Positions 9,025-17,813 of a DNA stretch of 64,000 nt are shown here, one piece after another. This DNA is from Verrucomicrobiota bacterium (GTDB taxonomy: Bacteria; Verrucomicrobiota; Verrucomicrobiia; Chthoniobacterales; Terrimicrobiaceae). A program made the position numbers and the translations under genes. Within the stretch, counting starts at the first letter, position 1. The number at the start of each line of letters is the position of its first letter. Under the pieces are notes generated by a model that was not told the DNA's origin, did no database searches, and saw only the letters and a list, made by a program, of their open reading frames with translations. The stretch is taken from positions 32,860-96,859 of the forward strand of contig JAGWWS010000004.1 in assembly GCA_018970255.1 (NCBI GenBank), given 5' to 3'.

Positions 9025-10128
9025 ATGAAACTGCCTGCCATTGATGTCTTGCGCGGAGTGGCCGCGCTTGGTGTGGCTTGGTATCATTCGCGTGTGGACC
9101 TTTGGGTGGGCTTCAAAGCGATCCAAGCGGACCCTGCGGCTTATTCTTGGTTCGACAGGGCAATAAGTTGGGTATCTCTGCCGGTATCTCAGATGGGTGC
9201 AATGGTGATGCTCTTTTTTGTGCTGAGTGGTTTTTGCATCCATCTGCCAATCGCCGGCAGAGCTCAGATGCCCAACTGGAAAGCATATGCGGCAAGAAGA
9301 TTTTTTCGAATTTATCCCGCTTACTTTGGCACGCTCGTTGTTTGTTGGGTGGGATCATGGGCGCTCTCGGCCCCCCAAGAGGGTGGGTTTCCTCAAAGTG
9401 GCATTTATGCCGCAAGTGCCGTGATGGTCCAAAATTGGGTTTTCGACGGGCGCCAAATTTCAATGAATCCTTCACTTTGGTCGATTCCGGTCGAGGCGGA
9501 GTTGTATTTCGTCTACCCGCTACTTCTTTGGATTTTTTTTCACTATGGCCTGAAGTGGTCACTCGTTTTTACATTGATTTGCAGCGCTTTCGGGCTCGCC
9601 ATGTTTCTTCTCGGACTCGGGAATCCCAACGGGAGTTTTTTTAAGTATGCCTTGATTTGGAGTTCTGGAGCTTGGCTGGCGGAGAGGTATGCAAGTCAGC
9701 GATTGCCGAAGTGGTCGAGTGGGCACGCGTGGGCGTTGCTGGCGGTTTTTATACTAACCCTTCTCGCCGGATTTCTAGGTGTGGATGTGTTTTTCGTTCA
9801 CTATGGCTGGGGACTTTTCTCATTTCTGCTGGTCTGGTGGGTTCTAGGGCCGGGGTCACTTTTTTTTAGTCGCTCCGCTCCGTGGGTGCGGATACTGGCT
9901 TTCACCGGAACGATTTCATATTCCATTTACTTGCTACACTTTCCGTTATTCCGGCTGGCTGGAGCAGCCTGGGTTTCGATGTTTGGTTCCAAACCGGATA
10001 GTTTCTTTATCCCAACCTTGGCCACGCTACTCGTCGTTCCTGTGGCTTGGGTCTTTTTTCGAGTTATTGAAATGCCGTCGCATCAAATCGGTCGGAGGTT
10101 GGGTCGAGCGCTTCAAGTAACCTCTTAA
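9025..10128 (+). CDS. Acyltransferase 3 family membrane protein (OafA-like O-acyltransferase)
   Basis: A 367-residue polytopic protein with about 10 hydrophobic helices. The start LPAIDVLRGVAALGVAWYH is the family hallmark (D-x-L-R-G and the catalytic His following it). A second conserved patch is LSGFCIHLPIA, and RRFFRIYPAYF is the conserved R-x10-R-F-x-R-I-x-P segment. Members O-acetylate or succinylate surface glycans in the periplasm, taking the acyl group across the inner membrane. No SGNH domain is fused at the C-terminus. Its place inside the glycosyltransferase run suggests that it decorates the same polysaccharide. Confidence 0.88.
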   Translation: MKLPAIDVLRGVAALGVAWYHSRVDLWVGFKAIQADPAAYSWFDRAISWVSLPVSQMGAMVMLFFVLSGFCIHLPIAGRAQMPNWKAYAARRFFRIYPAYFGTLVVCWVGSWALSAPQEGGFPQSGIYAASAVMVQNWVFDGRQISMNPSLWSIPVEAELYFVYPLLLWIFFHYGLKWSLVFTLICSAFGLAMFLLGLGNPNGSFFKYALIWSSGAWLAERYASQRLPKWSSGHAWALLAVFILTLLAGFLGVDVFFVHYGWGLFSFLLVWWVLGPGSLFFSRSAPWVRILAFTGTISYSIYLLHFPLFRLAGAAWVSMFGSKPDSFFIPTLATLLVVPVAWVFFRVIEMPSHQIGRRLGRALQVTS

Positions 10129-10133
10129 AGCAA

Positions 10134-11369
10134 ATGGTTCTCATTTCCCATCCAACCGGGAATACGTTCATGCGCGAGGCTGTTTGTGCCTTGGGCGAAT
10201 CGGAGCTACTCGCAGAGGTTCACACGGCCATCGCCGCATGCGGGGGAAATTTTTTTGATAAGCTCGCGCGGCTGCCGGGCTTTGGAGAAATTCGCCGTCG
10301 CCATTTTCCAGAAAAAATTGAAAATAAGCTTTACCTCCATCCACTCCGCGAATGCGGGCGTCTCCTTGCCTCAAGGCTCGGCTTGGGCCGTTCAATTAAA
10401 CACGAATCGGGATTTTTCAGCTTGGACGCTGTTTATCGTTCGTTCGACAAGAGCGTTTCCCGGCGCATCCAGATGGGGAAAGTTTCCGCGGTTTATTGCT
10501 ACGAAGACGGTGCTCTAGAAACATTTCGTGCCGCCAAGGCGAGAGGAGTCTTCTGCATTTATGATCTCCCAATCGCTTATTGGTCGACCGTGCGTCGACT
10601 GCTTTTGGAGGAGGCGGATCGTTTGCCGGAGTGGGCCTGCACTTTGGATGGACTGAAAGATTCCCAAGAAAAAATTTCTCGCAAGGAGAGCGAATTGGAG
10701 CTTGCCGACCTGGTCTTATGCCCAAGCCAGTTTGTGAGAGATTCTATTCCAATACCCCTTTGCCAAAAGAAAAAAGTGCAGATTGTTTCTTTCGGCTCGC
10801 CGACGCTCTCCAAATCCGCACTGAGGAGTCGTGCCACTGGACCTCTCAAGGTGCTCTTCGCGGGATCCATGACTCAGCGCAAGGGGTTGGGTGACCTCTT
10901 CACGGCGTTTCGTTTGCTCGATTCCAAAAAATTTGAGCTTCACATTTTGGGCACACCAGTAGCGGGTATGGATTTTTACTTAAATCAGTTCCCAAACTTC
11001 ACGCACCACTCCACGCGGGCGAATTCTGCTGTGCTCGAATTAATGAGCCGATGCGACGTGCTGGTGCTTCCATCGATTGTCGAGGGTCGGGCTTTGGTGC
11101 AGCAGGAGGCTATGGCGTGTGGGCTCCCGGTCATTGCCACGCGCAACGCTGGTGCAGAGGATTTGCTCGAAGATGAAACTGCAGGTTTTTTGGTTCCGAT
11201 ACGAAGCCCGGAATCCATTGCCAGGAAACTCGAGATGTTGGAATGCAACAGAGACCTTCTCGAGTCGATGAGCCGCATGGCGAGAGTGAAAGCCGCTGCG
11301 ATGCAATGGGATTTTTATCGGTCCCGAATCGTGGAGTGCGTGGCAGTGGCGATTAGCGCCTCAAAATGA
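10134..11369 (+). CDS. Glycosyltransferase family 4 (GT-B)
   Basis: A 411-residue protein with the GT4 C-terminal nucleotide-sugar-binding domain. The linker strand is LKVLFAGSMTQRKGLGDLFTAF (in two parts, around 238-260). The donor-site segment is LPSIVEGRALVQQEAMACGLPVIATRNAGAEDL (around 308-340), where the E-G-R-A-L-V-Q-Q-E acidic pair is the E-x7-E motif. The N-terminal half lacks an obvious Gly-rich acceptor loop and begins MVLISHPTGN. The ATG is 5 nt after the acyltransferase stop, and its own stop overlaps the next gene's ATG. The sugar specificity is unknown. Confidence 0.87.
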   Translation: MVLISHPTGNTFMREAVCALGESELLAEVHTAIAACGGNFFDKLARLPGFGEIRRRHFPEKIENKLYLHPLRECGRLLASRLGLGRSIKHESGFFSLDAVYRSFDKSVSRRIQMGKVSAVYCYEDGALETFRAAKARGVFCIYDLPIAYWSTVRRLLLEEADRLPEWACTLDGLKDSQEKISRKESELELADLVLCPSQFVRDSIPIPLCQKKKVQIVSFGSPTLSKSALRSRATGPLKVLFAGSMTQRKGLGDLFTAFRLLDSKKFELHILGTPVAGMDFYLNQFPNFTHHSTRANSAVLELMSRCDVLVLPSIVEGRALVQQEAMACGLPVIATRNAGAEDLLEDETAGFLVPIRSPESIARKLEMLECNRDLLESMSRMARVKAAAMQWDFYRSRIVECVAVAISASK

Positions 11370-12265
11370 AAGTTCAAGACCCTCCAAAGCATTCTGCAAA
11401 ACTCCTCCGCGAACGAATTCCTTATGCGTTGGAACTTTTCGAGGATGACGGCTTCGGAAATCGGGTATTGAAATCCATGCCAACTCCCTCCGAGCTGGAC
11501 CGGTTTTACGCCACAAACTTTTCCAGGCAGAGCTATGAGCGTTTCGGAAAAAAACTGGAAGCACTTCGTCGGGCGTGGTTTGGCCGAAGTTTTCTCTCGA
11601 AGAGCCAAAAGTTAAGGCCTGCCGTCTTAGAGGTCGGCAGCGGCAATGGACAATTTTTGGCCGCTTTCCGAAAACTCTCACCAAATGCGGGTTTGTCTGC
11701 GGTCGAATTCGTGAATCCCGACTTAAAAAAAGTGGCATCACAAAACCAAATCGATTGCTTCAGTTCACTGGAGGAGCTCGAGATGCGCGGCGGTTCTTTC
11801 GACCTGATTGCCCTGTGGCATGTGCTGGAGCACTTGGCAGACCCATGGAGTCTGATCCGGAGACTTACAAAGCTTTTGAAGCAGGAGGGCGCTTTGGTTT
11901 TTTCCACTCCAAACATGTTTTGCCCGGGAGTTTTACGTTACCCGTCTTCCTGGCCTTGGAACCAGCCGCCACCCATCCACCTGTGGCACTTCCATCCCAA
12001 AGCGCTGGAAAGGAGACTTCACAGCGAGTTTCCCGACTGTGGAATTCGCGCTTTCACCAGGGAGTCGCGGGATGCAAACTTTTTGTTCGACGCTTTTGTG
12101 CGACCGCAAGTTCTGAATTTTGTTCCCTTCAGCGCAACAAAAAACCTTCGTTTTCAGTCTGTGGTGCGGCTCACTGCCGCATGCTTCAATGAAACAATTT
12201 TGAATCCAATCCTGCGGCAGAAGGGTTTATTTGGGTCTGAAATCGTCGCAATTTTGAAAAGATAA
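11366..12265 (+). CDS. Class I SAM-dependent methyltransferase
   Basis: A 299-residue protein. After an N-terminal region of about 80 residues that I do not recognise, the SAM-binding motif is AVLEVGSGNGQFL (about 87-99), followed by an acidic VEFVNPD strand end and the motif IV segment LIALWHVLEHLADPWSLI (about 148-165) with LLKQEGALVFSTPN. This is the Methyltransf_23 pattern common in capsule and O-antigen loci. The ATGA overlap with the upstream glycosyltransferase argues for joint translation. The target is most likely a sugar or glycan terminus, but no residue in the sequence says which. Confidence 0.82.
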   Translation: MKVQDPPKHSAKLLRERIPYALELFEDDGFGNRVLKSMPTPSELDRFYATNFSRQSYERFGKKLEALRRAWFGRSFLSKSQKLRPAVLEVGSGNGQFLAAFRKLSPNAGLSAVEFVNPDLKKVASQNQIDCFSSLEELEMRGGSFDLIALWHVLEHLADPWSLIRRLTKLLKQEGALVFSTPNMFCPGVLRYPSSWPWNQPPPIHLWHFHPKALERRLHSEFPDCGIRAFTRESRDANFLFDAFVRPQVLNFVPFSATKNLRFQSVVRLTAACFNETILNPILRQKGLFGSEIVAILKR

Positions 12266-12278
12266 ATCCCGTTTCGAA

Positions 12279-13658
12279 ATGACACGCCGTCGCCAAGTCC
12301 AACTTTTGCTTTGGAGCTATTTTTGGTTGCTGATTTTTGAGGGCGCCCTGCGAAAATGGGTGTTTCCAGGGTTTTCGAATCAACTTCTCCTTATTCGAGA
12401 TCCAATTGCGATTTGGGCCATTGTCGCCGGAGCGCCATTCCTTACTCGATCGCGCTGGACGGCTTGGGTGGCCACGACTTGGATCATCGGAATACTCGGA
12501 ACAATTTTTGCGCTATTCTTTGGACATGGGGATGTTGTAACTGCATTATTTGGTGCCAGAGTTTTTTGTTTTCACATCCCTTTGATTTTCCTTTTTTCCC
12601 TAGTCTTTGATCAAGATGATGTATGGAATTTCATTAAGGCACTGGCAATTACAGCTATTCCTATGACATTTCTAGCGGCAGCTCAATACTCTCTGCCTCA
12701 AGATCATTTGGTGAATCGCGCGCCGGGAGGCATGGAGGGCGGGGGTTTTTCTGGAGCACTTGGGAGATTTCGGCCTCCAGGAACTTTCTCTTTTATCAAC
12801 GGACTAGTTGAGTTTTATGGTCTTGCATCTGCCGCAGTCGTGGCCATTTTCCTTGCGGGCAAGCCACCTTTACCCAGATGGATTTATGCTTCGCTTCTTG
12901 CTATCATCGTGGTTCTTCCGATTTCAATTAGCCGCTCGCTGTTATATAAATACATAATCAATGGGATTATGGCATCCTTTGCGGCGGCATCCTCTCTACG
13001 GAACCTCGTGGCTGCTATAGCTTTCACCCTCATTCTCCTCGCTGCTTCATGGGCGACTTCGCACCTTGGAACAGTTCAAGACGCAAGGGAGGCGTTTCTT
13101 GCTCGATGGGAAGAGGCCACCGAAATGGAGGGTCAGGGCCAGGGGGCATTGTTTGCTCTCCAACAAAGAACGCAGTCGGGAACACTCGACGAAATCAAGA
13201 GAGCATTAGAGCAACCGATTTTTGGACATGGCATCGGTCTTGGAACAAATGTGGGCGCCGTAAGGGTTTCAGGTTTTCAGGACTTTCTTGTTTCAGAGAG
13301 TGCTTGGGGAAATTTGATTGGCGAATTGGGTCCCCTCTTAGGTGGATTGGCTCTGGCGTTCAGAATTGGCCTTGTTCTTCTTATGATCCAGCTCATGCTT
13401 AAAGAACTCCGCAAAGGAAATACCTTGCCAACAATTCTTAGCGGTGTGGCAATCATTGCAGTGCTTTTTGGGACAACTTCTCAACCAACATCTCTCGGCT
13501 TCGTGGTCCTGTGCTCTGGACTGATGCTCGCTGCATGCAATTCCCCCAAGATAGGTTTGTTTGCGAGTGACGGTGCGGATACTTCACAACAACAAGACTC
13601 TTCATGGCCCGAAAATTTCGCGGGTGTGGATTCTTCGGAGCCAAAGCATTACTCCTAA
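12279..13658 (+). CDS. O-antigen polymerase/ligase-type membrane protein (Wzy/WaaL-like)
   Basis: A 459-residue polytopic protein with about 10-12 hydrophobic helices and a long periplasmic loop between residues about 270 and 340, the layout of Wzy polymerases and WaaL ligases. The first helices read LLLWSYFWLLIFEGALRKWVF. A short GHGIGLGTN stretch in the loop region resembles the G-x-G-x2-x3 patterns of polymerase loops. Polymerase and ligase cannot be told apart by sequence alone. Its position between glycosyltransferases, in a locus with Wzz-like and Wzx-like proteins, favours Wzy. A second protein of the same broad family lies at 23232-24602. Confidence 0.7.
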   Translation: MTRRRQVQLLLWSYFWLLIFEGALRKWVFPGFSNQLLLIRDPIAIWAIVAGAPFLTRSRWTAWVATTWIIGILGTIFALFFGHGDVVTALFGARVFCFHIPLIFLFSLVFDQDDVWNFIKALAITAIPMTFLAAAQYSLPQDHLVNRAPGGMEGGGFSGALGRFRPPGTFSFINGLVEFYGLASAAVVAIFLAGKPPLPRWIYASLLAIIVVLPISISRSLLYKYIINGIMASFAAASSLRNLVAAIAFTLILLAASWATSHLGTVQDAREAFLARWEEATEMEGQGQGALFALQQRTQSGTLDEIKRALEQPIFGHGIGLGTNVGAVRVSGFQDFLVSESAWGNLIGELGPLLGGLALAFRIGLVLLMIQLMLKELRKGNTLPTILSGVAIIAVLFGTTSQPTSLGFVVLCSGLMLAACNSPKIGLFASDGADTSQQQDSSWPENFAGVDSSEPKHYS

Positions 13659-13664
13659 AATTCG

Positions 13665-14849
13665 ATGGCGCTTCAGAAGATCGTATTAATTGCAAATTAT
13701 TTGCCTGACAAGCAGGATAGTATGTTGCGCTTGGCGGACTTGTTCTGTCGCGTTATCTCAGATTCGGGTTTAGAAGTAGAAGTTCTGCGCCCGAAGGATG
13801 TGATCGGTCGTTTGCGGTGTATGGTGCCCTGCATGGCAAAGTGGTTGGGATACTTGGACAAATATCTTCTATTTCCTTTTTTCCTAATCACCTATCTTTG
13901 GCAAAACAGAAACAGGGATGGTGCCGTCTATCATATAACCGATCATTCAAATGCCGTTTACTCACTCCTTCTGCTAAAGAAACCGCGCATTGCAACTTGC
14001 AATGATGTCTTGGCCATTCGCTCTGCACGCGGCGAGATTCCAGAAAACCCTACCCGATTAACTGGCAGAATATTGCAAAAAGCGATCCTAATGGGCCTGG
14101 CAAACACCCCCCGCGTCGTGTGTATTTCACAAAACTCGGAAAGGGATTTGCGGAGTGTTCTTGGGAAACATTCTCCGGAAACATCTTTTGTTTTTTTGCC
14201 GCTAAACTTTGATTTTCAGCCTTTGTCTAGAGATGTTGCGTTGGCCACTTTGCAGTCCCTTGGCAAGCAAGAAGTTGTTCATCTTGGTCAAGAAATTATT
14301 CTCCATGTCGGTGGCAATCAATGGTATAAAAACCGCATTGGTGTTTTAAAAATTTTTGCAGAGCTTTGCCGCATTCGTTTGGCCAACCATTTGCCGATTT
14401 TGCCTCTTGTGATGGCAGGAAAAGAACCAGACGAGAATCTCAAGGCATTTGTCAAAGAGCATGGTAGTTTGCCGATCCATTTCTTGACCGAACCATCCAC
14501 TCCGCAACTTTGTGCACTCTACTCTTTGGCAAAGGTTTTTGTGTTTCCATCTTTACAAGAAGGTTTCGGATGGCCGATTCTCGAGGCAATGGCGTGTGGG
14601 TGCCCAGTTGTCACCACTGGGCATCCCCCGATGACAGAGGTGGGAGGCTCCGCAGCGGTTTATATCAAGCCCCAAAAAGTTTCGGAATCTGCCAGGTCGC
14701 TCAATGAAGTTTTGGAGTGGTCAGCGAGTGCGCGAGCGGACTTCGTCGAGAGAGGATTTCAGAATCTCAAGCGGTTCACTCAAGAACAATTCGCATCGCA
14801 TTATCTGGCCGCTTACAAGAATGTTCACCAGTCACTATCCAGACCTTGA
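13665..14849 (+). CDS. Glycosyltransferase family 4 (GT-B)
   Basis: A 394-residue enzyme. The C-terminal donor domain shows ILHVGGNQWYKNRIGVLKIF (around 206-225), the G-G-x-x-x-x-K-N/R loop that contacts the nucleotide sugar. It also has FPSLQEGFGWPILEAMACGCPVV (around 294-316), where E-G-F-G-W-P-I-L-E is a textbook GT4 E-x7-E motif. The next stretch, TTGHPPMTEVGG, closes the active site. It begins 6 nt after the polymerase stop. Many enzymes with this exact motif are mannosyltransferases, and GDP-mannose dehydratase is encoded next door, but the donor is not proven. Confidence 0.88.
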   Translation: MALQKIVLIANYLPDKQDSMLRLADLFCRVISDSGLEVEVLRPKDVIGRLRCMVPCMAKWLGYLDKYLLFPFFLITYLWQNRNRDGAVYHITDHSNAVYSLLLLKKPRIATCNDVLAIRSARGEIPENPTRLTGRILQKAILMGLANTPRVVCISQNSERDLRSVLGKHSPETSFVFLPLNFDFQPLSRDVALATLQSLGKQEVVHLGQEIILHVGGNQWYKNRIGVLKIFAELCRIRLANHLPILPLVMAGKEPDENLKAFVKEHGSLPIHFLTEPSTPQLCALYSLAKVFVFPSLQEGFGWPILEAMACGCPVVTTGHPPMTEVGGSAAVYIKPQKVSESARSLNEVLEWSASARADFVERGFQNLKRFTQEQFASHYLAAYKNVHQSLSRP

Positions 14850-14851
14850 TC

Positions 14852-15901
14852 ATGCACGAGAACAAGCGGCAAAAAAAAATTCTCATTACGGGGATCACCG
14901 GACAGACGGGATCCTATCTTGCAGACCTATTCATTTCAGAGGGTTGTGAGGTTCATGGGATTGTTCGTCGCGCAAGCAGTTTCAACCGCTCCCGCATCGA
15001 GCATTTGCGTGCCAACCCTGAAATCTACGGCAAAAAACTTTTTCTTCACTATTCGGATCTGGATGATTCAACAACGATCCGGCGGATTTTGTTTAAGACG
15101 GAACCGGATGAGCTTTATCATTTGGCAGGCCAAAGCCATGTCGGGTTGAGTTTCGAAATTCCTGAATCCACCTGCCAGGAAACCGCCAGTGCAACCTTGG
15201 CCATCTTGGAGATTTGCCGCGATCTCAAAAATCCTCCGCGCATTTATCATGCATCATCATCAGAGGTATTTGGCTCCCCCTCGGAGTCTCCACAAAAAGA
15301 GACTACTGCATTTCGTCCGGCAACACCTTATGGCTGTGCAAAGGCTTTTGCGACGAATATGGCCAGCGTCTATAGACGCGCGCACGGACTTTTTGTTTGC
15401 AATGGAATTGCCTACAACCATGAGTCACCGCGTAGAGGAGAAAACTTTGTCACCTGCAAGATCGCTGCTGCCGCTGCAGCGCACGCGCGTGGACGCCGCG
15501 AATGCCTCGAACTTGGAAACTTGAATGCCGAACGCGACTGGGGATACGCGCCGGAGTTTGCGCGCGCGATGGCCGCCATGCTCCATCACGATTCCCCCGA
15601 CGATTATGTGATCGCAACTGGCCATTCCAGCTCAGTCAGGGAATTCGCTCTCGCTGCCTATCGAGCAGTTGGTATCGAGCTCGCTTTTGAAGGGTCGGGA
15701 CACGCGGAGGTTGGTTTTGAAATGGGCAGCGGAAAGGTTTTTATTCGAGTGAATCCTCATTTTTACAGGCCGGTCGAGCCGACTCGACTCGTCGGCGACA
15801 GCTCCAAGGCCCTTGAGATCCTTGGATGGCGAGCGTCCATTACCGCCAAGGGGGTGGCGGAGATCATGGCTCGCGCGGAAATGGACTCGCAAAGCCGGTA
15901 A
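14852..15901 (+). CDS. gmd: GDP-mannose 4,6-dehydratase
   Basis: About 349 residues from the ATG at 14852, which sits 2 nt after the previous stop. An in-frame Met at 14717 is inside the upstream gene and is rejected. It is an extended SDR: the NADP-binding loop is GITGQTGSYL (about 13-22), followed by GIVRRASSFNRSRIEHL, which is diagnostic of Gmd. The catalytic residues are visible as SSSEVFG (Ser/Glu) and TPYGCAK (Tyr-x3-Lys). The enzyme converts GDP-mannose to GDP-4-keto-6-deoxymannose, the branch point for GDP-fucose, rhamnose, perosamine and 6-deoxytalose. No GDP-fucose synthase or perosamine synthase gene is visible nearby, so the end sugar is unknown. A terminator hairpin straddles the stop codon. 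Confidence 0.92.
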   Translation: MHENKRQKKILITGITGQTGSYLADLFISEGCEVHGIVRRASSFNRSRIEHLRANPEIYGKKLFLHYSDLDDSTTIRRILFKTEPDELYHLAGQSHVGLSFEIPESTCQETASATLAILEICRDLKNPPRIYHASSSEVFGSPSESPQKETTAFRPATPYGCAKAFATNMASVYRRAHGLFVCNGIAYNHESPRRGENFVTCKIAAAAAAHARGRRECLELGNLNAERDWGYAPEFARAMAAMLHHDSPDDYVIATGHSSSVREFALAAYRAVGIELAFEGSGHAEVGFEMGSGKVFIRVNPHFYRPVEPTRLVGDSSKALEILGWRASITAKGVAEIMARAEMDSQSR

Positions 15902-15919
15902 ACTTTCCGGCTCTTTTTT
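15893..15919 (+). terminator. Intrinsic terminator at the end of gmd
   Basis: The inverted repeat AGCCGG ... CCGGCT (15893-15898 and 15907-15912) has an 8-nt loop and is followed after one C by a run of six T residues. The gmd TAA stop lies at the stem/loop boundary. It probably ends the first half of the polysaccharide transcript, separating it from the amidotransferase unit that starts at 16012. Confidence 0.75.
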
Positions 15920-16011
15920 GTTTCCTTAAAAATTACACCAAAGTATTATCAGTTGGTTGTCCTTCTATACGATGCTGTTTTCTGACATAAAAAATTTTCG
16001 GCAAACCCTTT

Positions 16012-17784
16012 ATGTGCGGATTCATAGGCTGTTTTAAATCGGGAGGTCGGGCGCACTCTTCTGATCTGGCGCCCATGGCGCACCGGGGTCCCGATGGATT
16101 TGGCGAATGGAGGTCGCCGGCTGGCGATTGTTGGCTCGGGCACGTGCGTCTTGCTATCTTAGAGCTCGGCAATGCCGGCGCCCAACCGATGCTCAGCGCA
16201 AGCGGAAGGACGGCTATTGTTTTCAACGGCGAGATCTACAATCACCTGGAAGTCCGGAAGTCGATTCGCTCGATTCCCTGGCGGGGTCACTCGGATACTG
16301 AAACGCTGGTGGAGGCGTGGGAGCAAATAGGAGAGCGCTGCTTGGAGAGTTTGCGGGGAATGTTCGCGTTTGCGGTTTATGATCTCGAAGCGCGAGAGCT
16401 TTATTTGGTGCGTGATCGCCTAGGGATTAAGCCAGTTTACTTCCGACAGGATCACAAAGGTTTTTCTTTCGCCTCAGAGGTGCATGTTTTGAATGGGGGA
16501 AGACGGCCGGCACTGGGAGAAGACGCCCTGAATATGTTTTTGGCCACCGGTCACCTTTCGGGTGAAGGTGAGGTAGGGGAGGGAATTCGCATTTTGCCGC
16601 CCGGTTGCAAAATCCGTATCTCCGCAGGAGGAAGGATGTCCCAGGAAAAATGGTGGCCCAAAGTCGTTTTGCGGCATTCTCAAACGAGAAAGCGCGAAGA
16701 GCTTTTGGAGGAAGTGCGGCGTCTTGTGGAATCTTCGGTTAGCGAGCATTTGTTGGCAGATGTGCCTGTCGCGGTTTTCCTCAGTGGGGGCACTGATTCA
16801 TCTGTGATTGCGACAGCAGCGGCCAAGGCTGCAAATTCGCCTTTGCGCACATTTACGGTGGGGTTTCCTCAAATTGATTTCGATGAAAGACCAATCGCTA
16901 AATTAGTTGCAGAACGGTTGGGGTCGAAACATCACGAGATTGAGGTTAGTCCCCAGGATTGCATACGGTGGATCGGGGATGCAGTGGCAGCTTTGGATCT
17001 TCCATCCGCGGATGCTGTAAACTCCTTTATCGTTTCTCGAGTCGTCCGCGACCAGGGACTGAAAGTCGCCTTATCGGGTCTGGGGGGAGATGAAGTCTTC
17101 GGTGGTTATCCAAGTTTCCGTGACGTGCCACGGCTACGTTTGCTCGGTTGTTTGCCGGAAAAAGCAGTGCGCAAGGGAAAGTTTTTTTTGCCTGAAAAAA
17201 TCCGCGCCAAACTTGAAGGAAATGGATCTTTCGATGCCTTCTCACTCGCTCTCGCAAGAAGGCGCTGGTGGTCAAGAGCCGAAATCCGTGATGCGGGAAT
17301 TGGTGGCTCTGAGATGTGGCCTTTGCGGCCCGTGGGCTCGATGGATTCATTTGCAATGGTTTCTTGGGCGGAAATTCTGGGTTACATGGAGCCCATGCTT
17401 CTGCGCGATTGCGATCAGATGAGCATGGCAGCAAGCATGGAACTGCGAGTTCCATTTTTGGACCATCGACTAGTGGAATTTGGATTGGCGGTTCCTGAGA
17501 GCCAAAAGCGGGGAATTCCCAAAAAATTGCTTGTGGATGCTTTCGCTCGGGATCTTCCCATAGAAGTTTGGGATCGCCCAAGGGCTGGATTTGTTTTGCC
17601 TATGGATGATTGGATGCGCGGTCCGCTGGCGGATTTTTGCTCTCACGGATTGGATGCTTCTAAGTCCCGCCTAAATGCGGCATTCGTTGATCGGGCTTTT
17701 GCCAAATTCCAAGAACGTAGGATTCACTGGACAAGAGTTTGGCAGTTGGTGGTGCTAGGGCATTACCTTGAAAAAATTCGTTGA
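16012..17784 (+). CDS. asnB: Glutamine-hydrolysing asparagine synthase-type amidotransferase
   Basis: A 590-residue protein. It starts MCGFIGCF, which exposes the Cys2 nucleophile of class II glutamine amidotransferases after Met removal. The glutaminase domain continues with MAHRGPDGFG and FNGEIYNH. The synthetase domain has the ATP-pyrophosphatase P-loop FLSGGTDSSV (around 254-263) and FGGYPSF. The family makes asparagine from aspartate and glutamine. Homologues inside exopolysaccharide loci, including those tied to exosortase systems, are thought to amidate a sugar carboxylate instead. Here the gene sits between gmd and a glycosyltransferase, so a glycan-modifying role is plausible but not proven. 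A 110-nt gap and terminator upstream suggest its own promoter. Confidence 0.85.
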   Translation: MCGFIGCFKSGGRAHSSDLAPMAHRGPDGFGEWRSPAGDCWLGHVRLAILELGNAGAQPMLSASGRTAIVFNGEIYNHLEVRKSIRSIPWRGHSDTETLVEAWEQIGERCLESLRGMFAFAVYDLEARELYLVRDRLGIKPVYFRQDHKGFSFASEVHVLNGGRRPALGEDALNMFLATGHLSGEGEVGEGIRILPPGCKIRISAGGRMSQEKWWPKVVLRHSQTRKREELLEEVRRLVESSVSEHLLADVPVAVFLSGGTDSSVIATAAAKAANSPLRTFTVGFPQIDFDERPIAKLVAERLGSKHHEIEVSPQDCIRWIGDAVAALDLPSADAVNSFIVSRVVRDQGLKVALSGLGGDEVFGGYPSFRDVPRLRLLGCLPEKAVRKGKFFLPEKIRAKLEGNGSFDAFSLALARRRWWSRAEIRDAGIGGSEMWPLRPVGSMDSFAMVSWAEILGYMEPMLLRDCDQMSMAASMELRVPFLDHRLVEFGLAVPESQKRGIPKKLLVDAFARDLPIEVWDRPRAGFVLPMDDWMRGPLADFCSHGLDASKSRLNAAFVDRAFAKFQERRIHWTRVWQLVVLGHYLEKIR

Positions 17785-17813
17785 ACTTTGGGCCTCCGCC
17801 AAGTGGCGCATCG

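Noticed and set aside
15920..16011. A promoter in front of asnB
   Set aside because: The region is AT-rich and a promoter is expected after the terminator, but no -35/-10 pair with good spacing stands out, so none is listed.
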